Positions 31,369 through 39,263 of a stretch of 39,263 bases of DNA are shown here, piece after piece. The position numbers and the translations under genes were made by a program. The notes under the pieces were generated by a model. The model was not told the DNA's origin. It worked only from the letters and a program-made list of their open reading frames with translations, and did not search any database. Numbering within the stretch: the stretch's first letter is position 1; each line of letters starts with the position of its first letter. Source of the DNA: Anaerolineae bacterium (GTDB lineage Bacteria; Chloroflexota; Anaerolineae; 4572-78; J111); contig JAFGNV010000191.1 in the NCBI GenBank assembly GCA_016926805.1, positions 1-39,263 on the forward strand. The letters run 5' to 3'.

Positions 31369-32304
31369 CTACTGGATAAAGAAGGTCTCGATCATAATGA
31401 GTACGGCCGGGCCCAATAGAATAATGAAGAGGGCCGGAAAAATCAAAAAAACCATCGGGAATAGCATTTTAATGGGCGCCTGGTTGGCTTTTTCTTCAGC
31501 CCGCTGTCTACGCCGGGTCCGCATCTGTTCGGACTGAATTCTGAGAATTTTGGCAATACTCACCCCCAATGTTTCTGCCTGAATAATAGCCGCCACAAAG
31601 GTGGTTACGTCGGCCACGCCCATGGTGGTATCCATATTTCTCAGGGCCTGACGGCGGGCTATACCCAAGCGCATCTCCTGAACAACTTTGGCAAAACCTT
31701 TGCTCAATTCATTGTCCCACTTCTCGGCCACTTTCTGCAGCGCTCCGTCAAAACCCATGCCCGCTTCAACCGTGATCGTCAACAAATCCAGCGCGTCAGG
31801 CAAACTTTTAACAATTTCTTCCTGGCGCGCTCTGATTTTTGACCGGAGCCACAGCAACGGCAGAAAATAACCAATTCCGGCGGCAACTGCCCCAGCCGGT
31901 ATCGCCCAGCCTCCTTTTGTCACCAAAACAATCAGAAATATTAAAACTGCCAAAATAAGAGCCACAAAAATCCGGATACCAAAAAACTCTGTGGCCCCCC
32001 AATTGTTGGGTTTACCGGCCAACTCTAGCTTTAGCTCTACATCCGCCTTGGTTCTTGATGGAGAAAGTCGGCTAAAGGCCTGCGCCAATTTTATCAGCAT
32101 CGGCCGAAGAACCCGTTGACTGAAGGGTTGAGAAAGTTCAATCTCCTCTAAGGTAAGTAGGGTGGTGGTCCTGCCAGCATATTCCTCCAGACGAAGTTGG
32201 ACATCACCCGAACTTGTTGACATCCTCATCCCATAACGCACCAGGGCGATCATGCCAATAATACCCACAACAACAACGACACCGACAACAATCCAGATCA
32301 GCAT
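31369..32304 (-). CDS. tadC: Tad system inner-membrane protein TadC (T2SS F family)
   Basis: This 311-residue membrane protein of the GspF fold is one of the two platform proteins of the Tad apparatus. A first membrane segment lies at the N-terminus (ILIWIVVGVVVVVGIIGMIA region). A central pair lies at about 105-150, and a final one at 285-305. The GspF domain spans about 165-290 (SLPDALDLLTITVEAGMGFD, then LGVSIAKILRIQSEQMRTRR). It is 28 bp after tadB and closes the tad gene order cpaE-tadA-tadB-tadC. Confidence 0.93.
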   Translation of the reverse strand: MLIWIVVGVVVVVGIIGMIALVRYGMRMSTSSGDVQLRLEEYAGRTTTLLTLEEIELSQPFSQRVLRPMLIKLAQAFSRLSPSRTKADVELKLELAGKPNNWGATEFFGIRIFVALILAVLIFLIVLVTKGGWAIPAGAVAAGIGYFLPLLWLRSKIRARQEEIVKSLPDALDLLTITVEAGMGFDGALQKVAEKWDNELSKGFAKVVQEMRLGIARRQALRNMDTTMGVADVTTFVAAIIQAETLGVSIAKILRIQSEQMRTRRRQRAEEKANQAPIKMLFPMVFLIFPALFIILLGPAVLIMIETFFIQ

Positions 32305-32332
32305 TTTTCGCTTCCTTAATTCAAAAAACTAA

Positions 32333-33340
32333 TTAAACCTCAATATCGGTAACCTTACGCATAGCAAAGAAACCAACCGTAACCGAAAGAATTCCCGTAC
32401 CAATCATAATCCAGCCACAGGGTTGGGCGCATGTGTCCAGCCCCCTGGCTTCACACGAAAAGATCATTCGCCCGACGTATAGCGGGTTCATAGCGTACAA
32501 AATAAACCCCAATATAACGGGCAAAACCGTAATAACATAGCCCGAGTATTGAGCTTGAGCCGTTAACACCCGAATTTCTCCCTTAATCCGAACTCGTTCT
32601 CGAATAACAAAACCGATAATTTCCAGAATTTCGGCCAGGTTACCACCAACTTCGGATTGAACGCCGATAGCCGTAATCATCAAATCAAGATCGTCGCTGG
32701 GCACGCGGCGAACCAGATTATTAAAAGCTCGCTCCTGTTCAACTCCCAAACCAACTTCCTGCACTACCCGTCTAAATTCCAGTGAAAGGGGAGGGGGCAT
32801 TTCTCTGGCCACTGCATCCAGCGCCTGTAACATTGAATACCCGGCCCGCAAACCGTTAGCCATCAAGGTGATACCATCACCCAACTGGTCGTTAAACCTT
32901 TTCAAACGGCCTCTTTGGCGGATCTTGACAAACATTTTTGGGATAAAATAACCGCCAACAGCGCCTAATAGCAGAAAAATCCAGCCCCGATAGATTACCC
33001 AAGCCAGACCAGCGGTTAAAAGCACGGAAATTACGGTAATAGCCCAGAATTCGGCCACCGTTATCTTTAAATCAGCCCGGGCTAAATCGACAGCCACATT
33101 TCGACCAAGTCCGCGTTCTTCAATAACTTGATCTAACTTCTGGGTAAGAGCCGACTCTGAGGGCCGGTTCGCTGAGGCTTCGCCAGCGTCTTCGTCTGTT
33201 CGAGACACATCAGCCGAGGTAACGCGCTCCAAACGTTCCAGAGCAGCGTTGTCACCTCTTCTCGACAACACCACCCCGGCTATAATAATTCCAAGCGTGA
33301 GCAGAAGACCTAATCCCAGAATAATCCAAACAACTAACAC
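32333..33340 (-). CDS. tadB: Tad system inner-membrane protein TadB (T2SS F family)
   Basis: This 335-residue platform protein, partner of TadC, has an N-terminal membrane segment (VVWIILGLGLLLTLGIIIAG), a middle pair near 100-135 and a GspF domain at about 150-280 (DGITLMANGLRAGYSMLQAL, then SEVGGNLAEILEIIGFVIRE). The segment before the last helix has three cysteines (FSCEARGLDTCAQPCGW), an unusual outward loop that could carry a disulfide. It lies 30 bp after tadA. Confidence 0.93.
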   Translation of the reverse strand: MLVVWIILGLGLLLTLGIIIAGVVLSRRGDNAALERLERVTSADVSRTDEDAGEASANRPSESALTQKLDQVIEERGLGRNVAVDLARADLKITVAEFWAITVISVLLTAGLAWVIYRGWIFLLLGAVGGYFIPKMFVKIRQRGRLKRFNDQLGDGITLMANGLRAGYSMLQALDAVAREMPPPLSLEFRRVVQEVGLGVEQERAFNNLVRRVPSDDLDLMITAIGVQSEVGGNLAEILEIIGFVIRERVRIKGEIRVLTAQAQYSGYVITVLPVILGFILYAMNPLYVGRMIFSCEARGLDTCAQPCGWIMIGTGILSVTVGFFAMRKVTDIEV

Positions 33341-33370
33341 GTCAAACCTCCGCCAACTTACTAACTGCGG

Positions 33371-34774
33371 CTATAATCTGGTTGTTGCCCCAAAAACGTT
33401 AGGGGGCAGGCTAATACCCGCAGCCTCGATTTGTTCGTAAAATTTAGGTCTGATTCCGGTAGGCTTTAACCGCCCAATAATCTTGCCGTTTTCCATACCC
33501 TGCTGCTCAAAGGCAAAGATATCAGACATAACAATCACATCACCCTCCATACCTTGCACCTCGGTGATGTTGATGATCTTCCGGCTACCATCTCGCATCC
33601 GGGCCTGCTGCACAATCAAGTCGACAGCCGCCGCCACCTGTTCCCGGATAGCTCTAACCGGCAAATCCATCCCGGCCATCAAGCACATGGTTTCCAAACG
33701 AGACAAAGTGTCTCGGGGACTATTGGCGTGAGCGGTGGTCAGACTACCATCGTGACCGGTGTTCATGGCCTGAAGCATGTCTAGAGCTTCACCCGCGCGA
33801 CACTCTCCAACCACAATACGGTCGGGGCGCATCCGCAGACAGTTGACCACCAGGTCCTGAATAGTTACCTGGCCCTTACCCTCAATGTTAGGCGGGCGAG
33901 ACTCCAGCGTAACCACGTGCTCCTGGCGTAACTGCAATTCCGCCGCATTTTCAACCGTAATAATACGCTCGTCTTCTGGAATAAAAGAGGACAGAACGTT
34001 CAACAGAGTGGTTTTCCCGGAGCCAGTGCCACCAGAAACAATGATATTGAGCCTGGCCTTGACACAGGCTTTGAGAAATTCTGCAGTTTCAGGTGACAGA
34101 GAACCAAAGCTAATCAAATCGTCAATAGTAAGGGGATCTTTTTCAAATTTTCGAATAGTCAGGGTAGGGCCGTTGAGGGCCAGAGGAGGGATAATGGCGT
34201 TAACCCGGGAACCATCAGGTAAGCGGGCATCAACATAAGGTGAGCTTTCATCAATACGGCGGCCTAACGGCGAGACAATCCGGTCAATCACCCGCATTAC
34301 GTGCTCATTATCTTCAAAAATGATATTTGTTTTAGACAGCTTACCCTTACGTTCTACAAAAACCTTATCCGGGCCATTGACCATGATTTCACTGACGCTT
34401 TCATCGGCCAGTAACACTTCCAGGGGACCAAACCCCAGAATCTCGGCAACAATTCCCTCAAAAAGACGTTCCCGTTCCGCCCGGCTGAGAATAATATTCT
34501 CTTGCGCCAGGATATGCTCAAACATATCCTGGATGGTTCGTCGAACCTCATCCGTACGAGAAACATCCATGGCTGGGTCTAACTCGGCCACCAACTTATC
34601 CTGAATTCGCTCTTTTAAATCCTTAAAAGGATCTCGCGCCTGACCAGAGGGGACTCGGCGGAGTTGCGGTTCCGGAATTTTAGGTCTTAGTGGCCCGCCA
34701 CCGGCAGCAGGGGTTGATCTCCCCCCTTCTTCAGCTGGATGTTGACTTTTTTCGATACGTTTTAATAACGACAT
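33371..34774 (-). CDS. tadA: Tad secretion ATPase TadA/CpaF
   Basis: This 467-residue cytoplasmic ATPase of the VirB11/PilT class powers filament assembly. The Walker A is GGTGSGKTT (248-256). The Asp-box position reads VENAAELQL in place of the more usual VEDAAELQL. The Walker B region is DRIVVGECRAGEALDML, and HDGSLTTAHANSP follows. The N-terminal 50 residues are a Pro/Gly-rich tail. GAGGT six bases before ATG 34774 supports the start. It is transcribed with cpaE, tadB and tadC. Confidence 0.95.
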   Translation of the reverse strand: MSLLKRIEKSQHPAEEGGRSTPAAGGGPLRPKIPEPQLRRVPSGQARDPFKDLKERIQDKLVAELDPAMDVSRTDEVRRTIQDMFEHILAQENIILSRAERERLFEGIVAEILGFGPLEVLLADESVSEIMVNGPDKVFVERKGKLSKTNIIFEDNEHVMRVIDRIVSPLGRRIDESSPYVDARLPDGSRVNAIIPPLALNGPTLTIRKFEKDPLTIDDLISFGSLSPETAEFLKACVKARLNIIVSGGTGSGKTTLLNVLSSFIPEDERIITVENAAELQLRQEHVVTLESRPPNIEGKGQVTIQDLVVNCLRMRPDRIVVGECRAGEALDMLQAMNTGHDGSLTTAHANSPRDTLSRLETMCLMAGMDLPVRAIREQVAAAVDLIVQQARMRDGSRKIINITEVQGMEGDVIVMSDIFAFEQQGMENGKIIGRLKPTGIRPKFYEQIEAAGISLPPNVFGATTRL

Positions 34775-34818
34775 CTATCTACCTCTTCGCTCCAAAATCA
34801 GATACTTGCCATAATTAA

Positions 34819-36096
34819 TCAGCTACCAAAAAGACTCGCTCGGACTGGTATACCCACTTCCTCAGAAGCTGGACTGAGCGCTTCGACCAAATATTTGCTC
34901 AGGGCAACGGTTGCCTGGGACAACAAACTACTCTTTTCACCTAAAATATAAGGTACCCCTTGATTAACAGCAGTTGTCACCGACCGCTCATCAAGTGGTA
35001 ACTGGTTCTCAATTTTATATTTGATATTTGCCGAGATGTCTTCGGCCCGGATATTAATGCGTTTATCGGCTTTGTTAAGCACAAAGACAAATCGATCACG
35101 TTGAAACTCAAGCGCCTCAGTAACTTCAAAGAAGAGTTTGGCATCTTTAATGGCCGGTATTTCCGGTGTGGTTACTACTATTATTTTATCAGATACATCT
35201 AAAACATTCAAGACCACATCATCCAGAATACTACCGGTATCCACAATGACAATATCAAACATCCTGCGTAATCGACTCAAAACATCGGTGACTAAAGCCG
35301 GAGTGACCGTATCGGCCATTTCAGGCCGAGCCGGAGCCAGGAGAGCTTTGATCCCGGAACTATGGGAAAGAAATACATCGTTGATCAATTCATTATCCAA
35401 CTCGTCAGCGTGCGCCGCCAGATCGGCAATGGTGCGGCTGGCATAAAGATTTAGCAGAACCCCCACATCACCAAACTGCAAGCTGGTGTCAACCACCACC
35501 ACTTTACCGGCTGCATTCTGCTGCAAAGCGATAGCCAAATTTACCGCAATGGTACTACAACCAACCCCACCCTTGGCACTAAACACCGAAACAATCTTAC
35601 CATCTGCGCTAGGGGCCGCTTCAGCCTTCGGCACTTCACCAACTGCAACATGGGTTACCGGCATAGCCTGCCGGCGGCTGGCCCCCAATTGATAAACCCG
35701 GTGAATACTGCTTACCAACTCATCACTGGAGAAGGGTTTGATCAAGAACTCCCTGGCTCCGGCCAGCATGGACCGGCGCAGATAATCGGCTTCACCTTGC
35801 ACCGACATCATGATAATCTGACAAAAGGGAACCTTCTGGGTAATTCTCTCACTGGCCGTAATACCATCAACACCGGGCATATTGATGTCCATCAGCACAA
35901 TGTCGGGCTGCATTTCAATGGCCATCTCAATGCCCTCTTCACCATTGGTGGCCGCCCCCACCACGTCTATATCAGATTCAAAGAAGAGGAGTTTCCGCAG
36001 ATTCTCGCGAGTTTCAGGAATATCATCCACAATCAAAAGACGAATTTTTTCTTGATTATCCGGGCTTTCCGGTAGCGGATTAACCAATCCTGACAT
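34819..36096 (-). CDS. cpaE: CpaE/TadZ: receiver domain fused to ParA/MinD-like ATPase
   Basis: This 425-residue protein positions the Tad machine. Residues 18-130 are a receiver domain with intact phospho-acceptor Asp70 (VLMDINMPG) and Lys120 (LIKPFSS), so it can probably be phosphorylated. Residues about 165-410 are a ParA/MinD-like domain whose Walker A reads AKGGVGCST; the second lysine of the usual GK(S/T) is a cysteine, an atypical form known for TadZ proteins. AGGA precedes ATG 36096. It heads the operon, with a promoter at 36215. The kinase that would act on Asp70 is not in the tad cluster. Confidence 0.94.
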   Translation of the reverse strand: MSGLVNPLPESPDNQEKIRLLIVDDIPETRENLRKLLFFESDIDVVGAATNGEEGIEMAIEMQPDIVLMDINMPGVDGITASERITQKVPFCQIIMMSVQGEADYLRRSMLAGAREFLIKPFSSDELVSSIHRVYQLGASRRQAMPVTHVAVGEVPKAEAAPSADGKIVSVFSAKGGVGCSTIAVNLAIALQQNAAGKVVVVDTSLQFGDVGVLLNLYASRTIADLAAHADELDNELINDVFLSHSSGIKALLAPARPEMADTVTPALVTDVLSRLRRMFDIVIVDTGSILDDVVLNVLDVSDKIIVVTTPEIPAIKDAKLFFEVTEALEFQRDRFVFVLNKADKRINIRAEDISANIKYKIENQLPLDERSVTTAVNQGVPYILGEKSSLLSQATVALSKYLVEALSPASEEVGIPVRASLFGS

Positions 36097-36214
36097 AGAT
36101 CATCTTCCTATTATTGATAAGTTTTCTGCGTAACCAGTATTAAAAGGATACAAAAGAAAGGAGATAAAACTCTAAGGATTCTTGTACAAAATCAGAGGAA
36201 TTCCCCTAAAGAAA

Positions 36215-36243
36215 ATTATACCGAGAAGTTATAGCTAGAGCAA
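36215..36243 (-). promoter_or_regulatory. promoter of the cpaE-tadA-tadB-tadC operon
   Basis: On the minus strand TTGCTC (36243-36238, 3/6) and a perfect TATAAT (36220-36215) have a 17-base spacer. The leader to ATG 36096 is about 110 bases. Confidence 0.5.
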
Positions 36244-36265
36244 AGAAGTACTTTAAAAAGACTCA

Positions 36266-36291
36266 CCAGAGCGATTTTTACATCGCTCTGG
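36266..36291 (-). terminator. hairpin terminator of cpaB
   Basis: CCAGAGCGAT (36266-36275) pairs perfectly with 36282-36291. On the minus strand TGAGTCTTTTT follows, so it is a good intrinsic terminator about 80 bases after the cpaB stop. Confidence 0.7.
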
Positions 36292-36369
36292 CTTTAAGGC
36301 TTTTCCAAGAATTAAATTCGTCAATTTATTTTCTTGGAGTTGCCTAAAACTACACGAAAGGGTTTATGT

Positions 36370-37464
36370 TTACTGAGCAGCGCCCTGTTCTCCGGTCTGC
36401 TGCTGCTGTTGTTGTTCAACAATTATTTCCAGCTCTTTGAGATCTTCTATCGAAGCCATAATGAATTCGATCTTGGGCGGCACGGCAATGTTGAAACGGG
36501 TCAGCATATATTGAAGCGTTACAGCCTCTGTCAAGTGATCGGCATTTTCCTCGTTGGCTGAACGCAGCGCCATTTCTGCATAGATACCACTCTGGCGAAG
36601 CCACAATAATACCAAGGCATCCTGGGGAGTTACGGCCAGGGTAACAATATCCGGTAGCCTGGGCGTCGGCGTGGCCTGTTCTTCCTCGTCGCCCCCCTCG
36701 GGTGCCGGGGGAGCCGGTTCCTCAAGCCACAGGCCAACTTTAATGACTTTGGCCGCCTCAACCGTCAACTGCGCCGCCCGGCGAGGAATTTGATTATGCC
36801 GGGCATACACAATGGCCGAAAAATCTCCGGCAACCTCAAACCGCCCCTCATCCGTGGCCGGCTCACTGACTTCAAAACCAATAGGGATGCCTGTTTCTGG
36901 GTCATAGATGGGAAAGAAAAACTGCATCTTATTGGGCAAAACCGTTTGAAATTCCTCATCAACGTCCAGAAAGTGCGCTGTCACCAAAATATCAACAAAG
37001 TCATCTGGTTGAATAGCATAAGCCACACTGGTTTGACGATCAATAGGAAAAGCTACGGCTACTTTCCCCGGAGGAATCTTGAACGAGGCCTCACCAGCGC
37101 CAGCCACCGGGGCCAGCATACTTCGCAAAATGATCTGCCCCTGCACAATCTCGGTTTTGGCCACCATCCCGATTGTCTCAATCGGGTCTTGAATAACATC
37201 AGGGGGAACGCTCTGGGCTGGCCAGGGTCGCCGACCAATCGACCCTTCCACAAACTGGGCCCCACGAGGAATGGGCTGTAAGGCCACAAAAACATCCTGA
37301 GTTGGGATCTCCTGCTCACCAGAGGGAGGCGGGGTGGGCGTTTCTGCCGGGCCTCCCAGCAAACTGCTGGCAAGATCGCTGCCAACAACCAGAAATACAA
37401 CCGCGCCTAACGTCAGCAGGCCCAAAATAACGCCAAGTATAATTAATAGTCGGCCACGTTGCAT
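36370..37464 (-). CDS. cpaB: Flp pilus assembly protein CpaB/RcpC
   Basis: This 364-residue protein has one N-terminal membrane segment (LIILGVILGLLTLGAVVFLV). A Pro-rich stretch and a SAF-like domain follow (DVFVALQPIPRGAQFVEGSI, then VQGQIILRSMLAPV). The middle part carries KVAVAFPIDRQTSVAYAIQP, typical of RcpC/CpaB, and the C-terminus ends in a glutamine run. In diderm Tad systems CpaB works with the CpaC secretin. No secretin is in the window, as expected for a cell without a classical outer membrane. AAGGAG eight bases before ATG 37464 fixes the start. It is a separate unit from cpaE, with its own promoter and terminator. Confidence 0.93.
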   Translation of the reverse strand: MQRGRLLIILGVILGLLTLGAVVFLVVGSDLASSLLGGPAETPTPPPSGEQEIPTQDVFVALQPIPRGAQFVEGSIGRRPWPAQSVPPDVIQDPIETIGMVAKTEIVQGQIILRSMLAPVAGAGEASFKIPPGKVAVAFPIDRQTSVAYAIQPDDFVDILVTAHFLDVDEEFQTVLPNKMQFFFPIYDPETGIPIGFEVSEPATDEGRFEVAGDFSAIVYARHNQIPRRAAQLTVEAAKVIKVGLWLEEPAPPAPEGGDEEEQATPTPRLPDIVTLAVTPQDALVLLWLRQSGIYAEMALRSANEENADHLTEAVTLQYMLTRFNIAVPPKIEFIMASIEDLKELEIIVEQQQQQQTGEQGAAQ

Positions 37465-37514
37465 ATTAAAATCTCCTTTTCGACAAGTTAGACGAAAAGG
37501 ACGCTAGCATAAGT

Positions 37515-37542
37515 ATGATACCATCTTATTGAGAAAAGTCAA
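37515..37542 (-). promoter_or_regulatory. promoter of cpaB
   Basis: On the minus strand TTGACT (37542-37537, 5/6) and TATCAT (37520-37515, 5/6) have a 16-base spacer, with a leader of about 45 bases to the ATG. Confidence 0.6.
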
Positions 37543-37595
37543 GCATTTTGGCAACAGTTTTACATAAAATTAAACCTGTTAACGCTGGATAAACT

Positions 37596-37638
37596 TAATG
37601 GGGTTGTATAACTTTATTCAAAAACCACAACCCCATTA
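37596..37638 (-). terminator. 12-bp hairpin after the cadherin-like gene
   Basis: TAATGGGGTTGT (37596-37607) is the exact complement of 37627-37638, with a 19-base loop. It lies 28 bases after the stop codon at 37667. A T-run is lacking, so termination may be partial and cpaB may receive read-through. Confidence 0.5.
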
Positions 37639-37666
37639 CAACTAGATGGTTTCTTGCTAATAAGGA

Positions 37667-39263
37667 TTATCGGGTATCGGAGGCGCAAGGTGGTTGAACA
37701 CTATTTGCGCTGGCGTCATACGTATAGCCGCTCTTGGAGATATTGGTCACGCAAAACGTGTAAGTGCCTGATGCGTTCCTCACTCTGGATGTGGAAATCT
37801 CCGCCACCCCGCTACTATTGGTGGCGTCGGAGCCGGTTCCGGGTTGGGGACCGGTCCACGTGCCCACGACAGTAGCATTCGAGCCGATGTTGTTGCCGTT
37901 CTGATCCACCACCGTTATGGTCGCAACGCCTTGATATCTACTCCAGCTCACCTGAACTTCTACCACAATGGAGGCAACATGGAGGGCCGGAGCCGCATTG
38001 ACGGTAACGGTTACGGTGGCGGTATCCATACCTCCCTTACCATCACTTAACTGATAAGTGAAGGTGTCGGTGCCGGCAAAACCGGCCGGCGGGTTGTAAG
38101 TCATAAAACCGCTGCCGTTATTGACCAGGCTGCCGCCCTGGGCTGAAGTATAGCCAATAAGGCTGAAAACCAGCGGATCGCCATCCGGCTCGGTATCGTT
38201 ACTGCCCACATTGATCACCACACTCGACCCGGCGTCGGTTGTAGCCGTATCGTCGTTGGCAACCGGGGGGTTATTTCGAATAACGGTGATACTCACCTGA
38301 GCAGTGGCCGTCCCGCCTTTGCCATCGCTCACCGTGTAGGTAAAACTATCCGAGCCGTAAAAACCACCATTGGGAGTGTAGGTTATACTATTGCCGTTAT
38401 TTCCCACCGAGCCGTTACTGGCCGAGCCAACTGAGGCCACGGTCAGCGAGTCACCATCTGGGTCGTTGTCATTGCTTAACACGTTGATGGTTACGGCCGT
38501 GTTCTGGTCGGTGGTGGCACCGTCGTTGGCAGCCACCGGTAATCTATTGGCCGGCGTTACCGTGATGGTTACGGTGGCTGTAGCCGTACCGCCATTGCCA
38601 TCACTGACCGTATAGGTAAAACTATCTGAACCACTAAAACCATTATTGGGGGTATAAGTTACCGTGCCATTGCCATTGTTGGTAACGCTGCCATGACCCG
38701 GACTACCCACCGCATTGACCGATAACGAGTCTCCATCGGGATCATCATCATTGGCAATAACATTGATTACAACTGCCGTATTCTGATCGGTAGTGGCCTC
38801 GTCGTTGGCAGCTACCGGCGGATTATTTCCACCCGACGATGCTACGACCACGGTTACCGTGGCCGTAGACGTGCCCCCTTTACCGTCACTGATGGTATAA
38901 GTAAACTGATAAGTACCTGTATCGTTGTTTTTTGGCTGGTAGAGAATAGTCTTACCATCGGCATTTACTTGAACTGTTCCCTTAAATGGATTCAACTCGG
39001 TTACGTTGGTAATGCCTAGCGAATCGCTGTCGGGGTCACTATCGTTGCCAAGCACACTGATGGTTACCGTTGTGTTCTTGGCGGTACTTACCGAGTCATC
39101 CACCGCCTGGGGTGGATTGTTGTCTGCCGAACTACCGCCGCCACCGCCACCCGTCGCACCATCCGCCGGGCAAAAGTCATCAACATACTCCAAAAACGTG
39201 GCCTTGATCTCCTTCTTGTTCTGCCCACTGCACGTCTTGCTATTGCGCGGCAAACAAATCTCA
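37667..39263 (-). CDS. surface protein with four cadherin-like repeats, N-terminus outside the window
   Basis: The frame is open past the window edge, so at least 532 codons are seen and the true start is missing. After a Cys-containing segment (NSKTCSGQNKKEIKATFLEY) and a Gly-rich hinge come four tandem repeats of about 92 residues. Each has NNPPVAANDEATTDQNTAV, an NDxDPDGDSL-type calcium motif and a DSFTYTVSDGxGGTATATVT end. These fit the cadherin-like/Big_9 (VCBS-type) domains. An Ig-like C-terminal part of about 108 residues follows, with two further cysteines. It is upstream of cpaB on the same strand, so it may be a Tad-associated surface or pseudopilin-type protein (inference). There is no LPXTG motif at the C-terminus. 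Confidence 0.9.
   Translation of the reverse strand, partial: EICLPRNSKTCSGQNKKEIKATFLEYVDDFCPADGATGGGGGGSSADNNPPQAVDDSVSTAKNTTVTISVLGNDSDPDSDSLGITNVTELNPFKGTVQVNADGKTILYQPKNNDTGTYQFTYTISDGKGGTSTATVTVVVASSGGNNPPVAANDEATTDQNTAVVINVIANDDDPDGDSLSVNAVGSPGHGSVTNNGNGTVTYTPNNGFSGSDSFTYTVSDGNGGTATATVTITVTPANRLPVAANDGATTDQNTAVTINVLSNDNDPDGDSLTVASVGSASNGSVGNNGNSITYTPNGGFYGSDSFTYTVSDGKGGTATAQVSITVIRNNPPVANDDTATTDAGSSVVINVGSNDTEPDGDPLVFSLIGYTSAQGGSLVNNGSGFMTYNPPAGFAGTDTFTYQLSDGKGGMDTATVTVTVNAAPALHVASIVVEVQVSWSRYQGVATITVVDQNGNNIGSNATVVGTWTGPQPGTGSDATNSSGVAEISTSRVRNASGTYTFCVTNISKSGYTYDASANSVQPPCASDTR
37997..39121 (-). repeat. four in-frame tandem domain repeats of about 276 bp
   Basis: The units correspond to residues about 45-138, 143-234, 236-326 and 327-419, counted from the codon at 39253. 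Units 2 and 3 are the most alike (ATTDQNTAV, SDSFTYTVSDG). The first and last have drifted further, consistent with older duplication. Confidence 0.75.

Overview
The window looks like a piece of a Chloroflexota chromosome, most likely an Anaerolineae-type organism. The evidence is the gene content: a Tad locus with a response-regulator/ParA CpaE and no visible secretin, GT-C glycosyltransferases with a C-terminal beta-sandwich tail, pentapeptide-repeat/TIR proteins, UPF0182, and a long-form HPF. This assignment comes from family knowledge and was not tested by a search. Sigma70-like promoters with about 17 bp spacing are readable in front of many genes. No tRNA, rRNA, CRISPR array, transposase or phage module was recognised.

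Layout. (1) 1-1810, minus: the start of a truncated gene and a cNMP-binding-domain/patatin lipase. (2) 2086-12149, plus: a YesN-like response regulator, a YesM-like histidine kinase and a first YtfQ-like sugar-binding lipoprotein. A second YtfQ-like lipoprotein, two CUT2 permeases (YtfT- and YjfF-like) and a YtfR-like ATPase follow. An unknown small lipoprotein gene sits between the two permeases. The arrangement resembles the clostridial XylFII-LytS/YesN idea, in which a binding-protein paralogue helps a two-component system sense the sugar imported by the neighbouring CUT2 transporter. (3) 12150-13358: a sparse stretch with palindromes, one small lipoprotein gene and a doubtful micro-ORF. 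(4) 13359-18389, minus: a pentapeptide-repeat/TIR fusion, a UPF0182 membrane protein and a second TIR protein with a helical tail. Both TIR domains keep the glutamate at the NADase position. (5) 18556-29218, mostly plus: cell-envelope genes. These are two GT-C glycosyltransferases with related C-terminal modules, an L,D-transpeptidase, a PGRP-type amidase with no signal peptide, an 80-residue unknown, a zinc-ribbon/pentapeptide protein (minus), a lipoprotein with 'TPN-DG' domains and two GT2 transferases. (6) 29518-39263, minus: hpf, comF, a DUF192 gene, and a Tad pilus/secretion set (tadC, tadB, tadA, cpaE, cpaB). Upstream of it lies a large protein with four cadherin-like repeats, cut by the window edge.

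How the parts may work together. Region 2 reads as a self-contained sugar sensing and import unit. Region 6 reads as a Tad-type filament or secretion machine, with a surface protein transcribed upstream. Region 4 is the best candidate for a defence or signalling function, but no classical defence partner (NACHT, SIR2, nuclease) is visible beside it.
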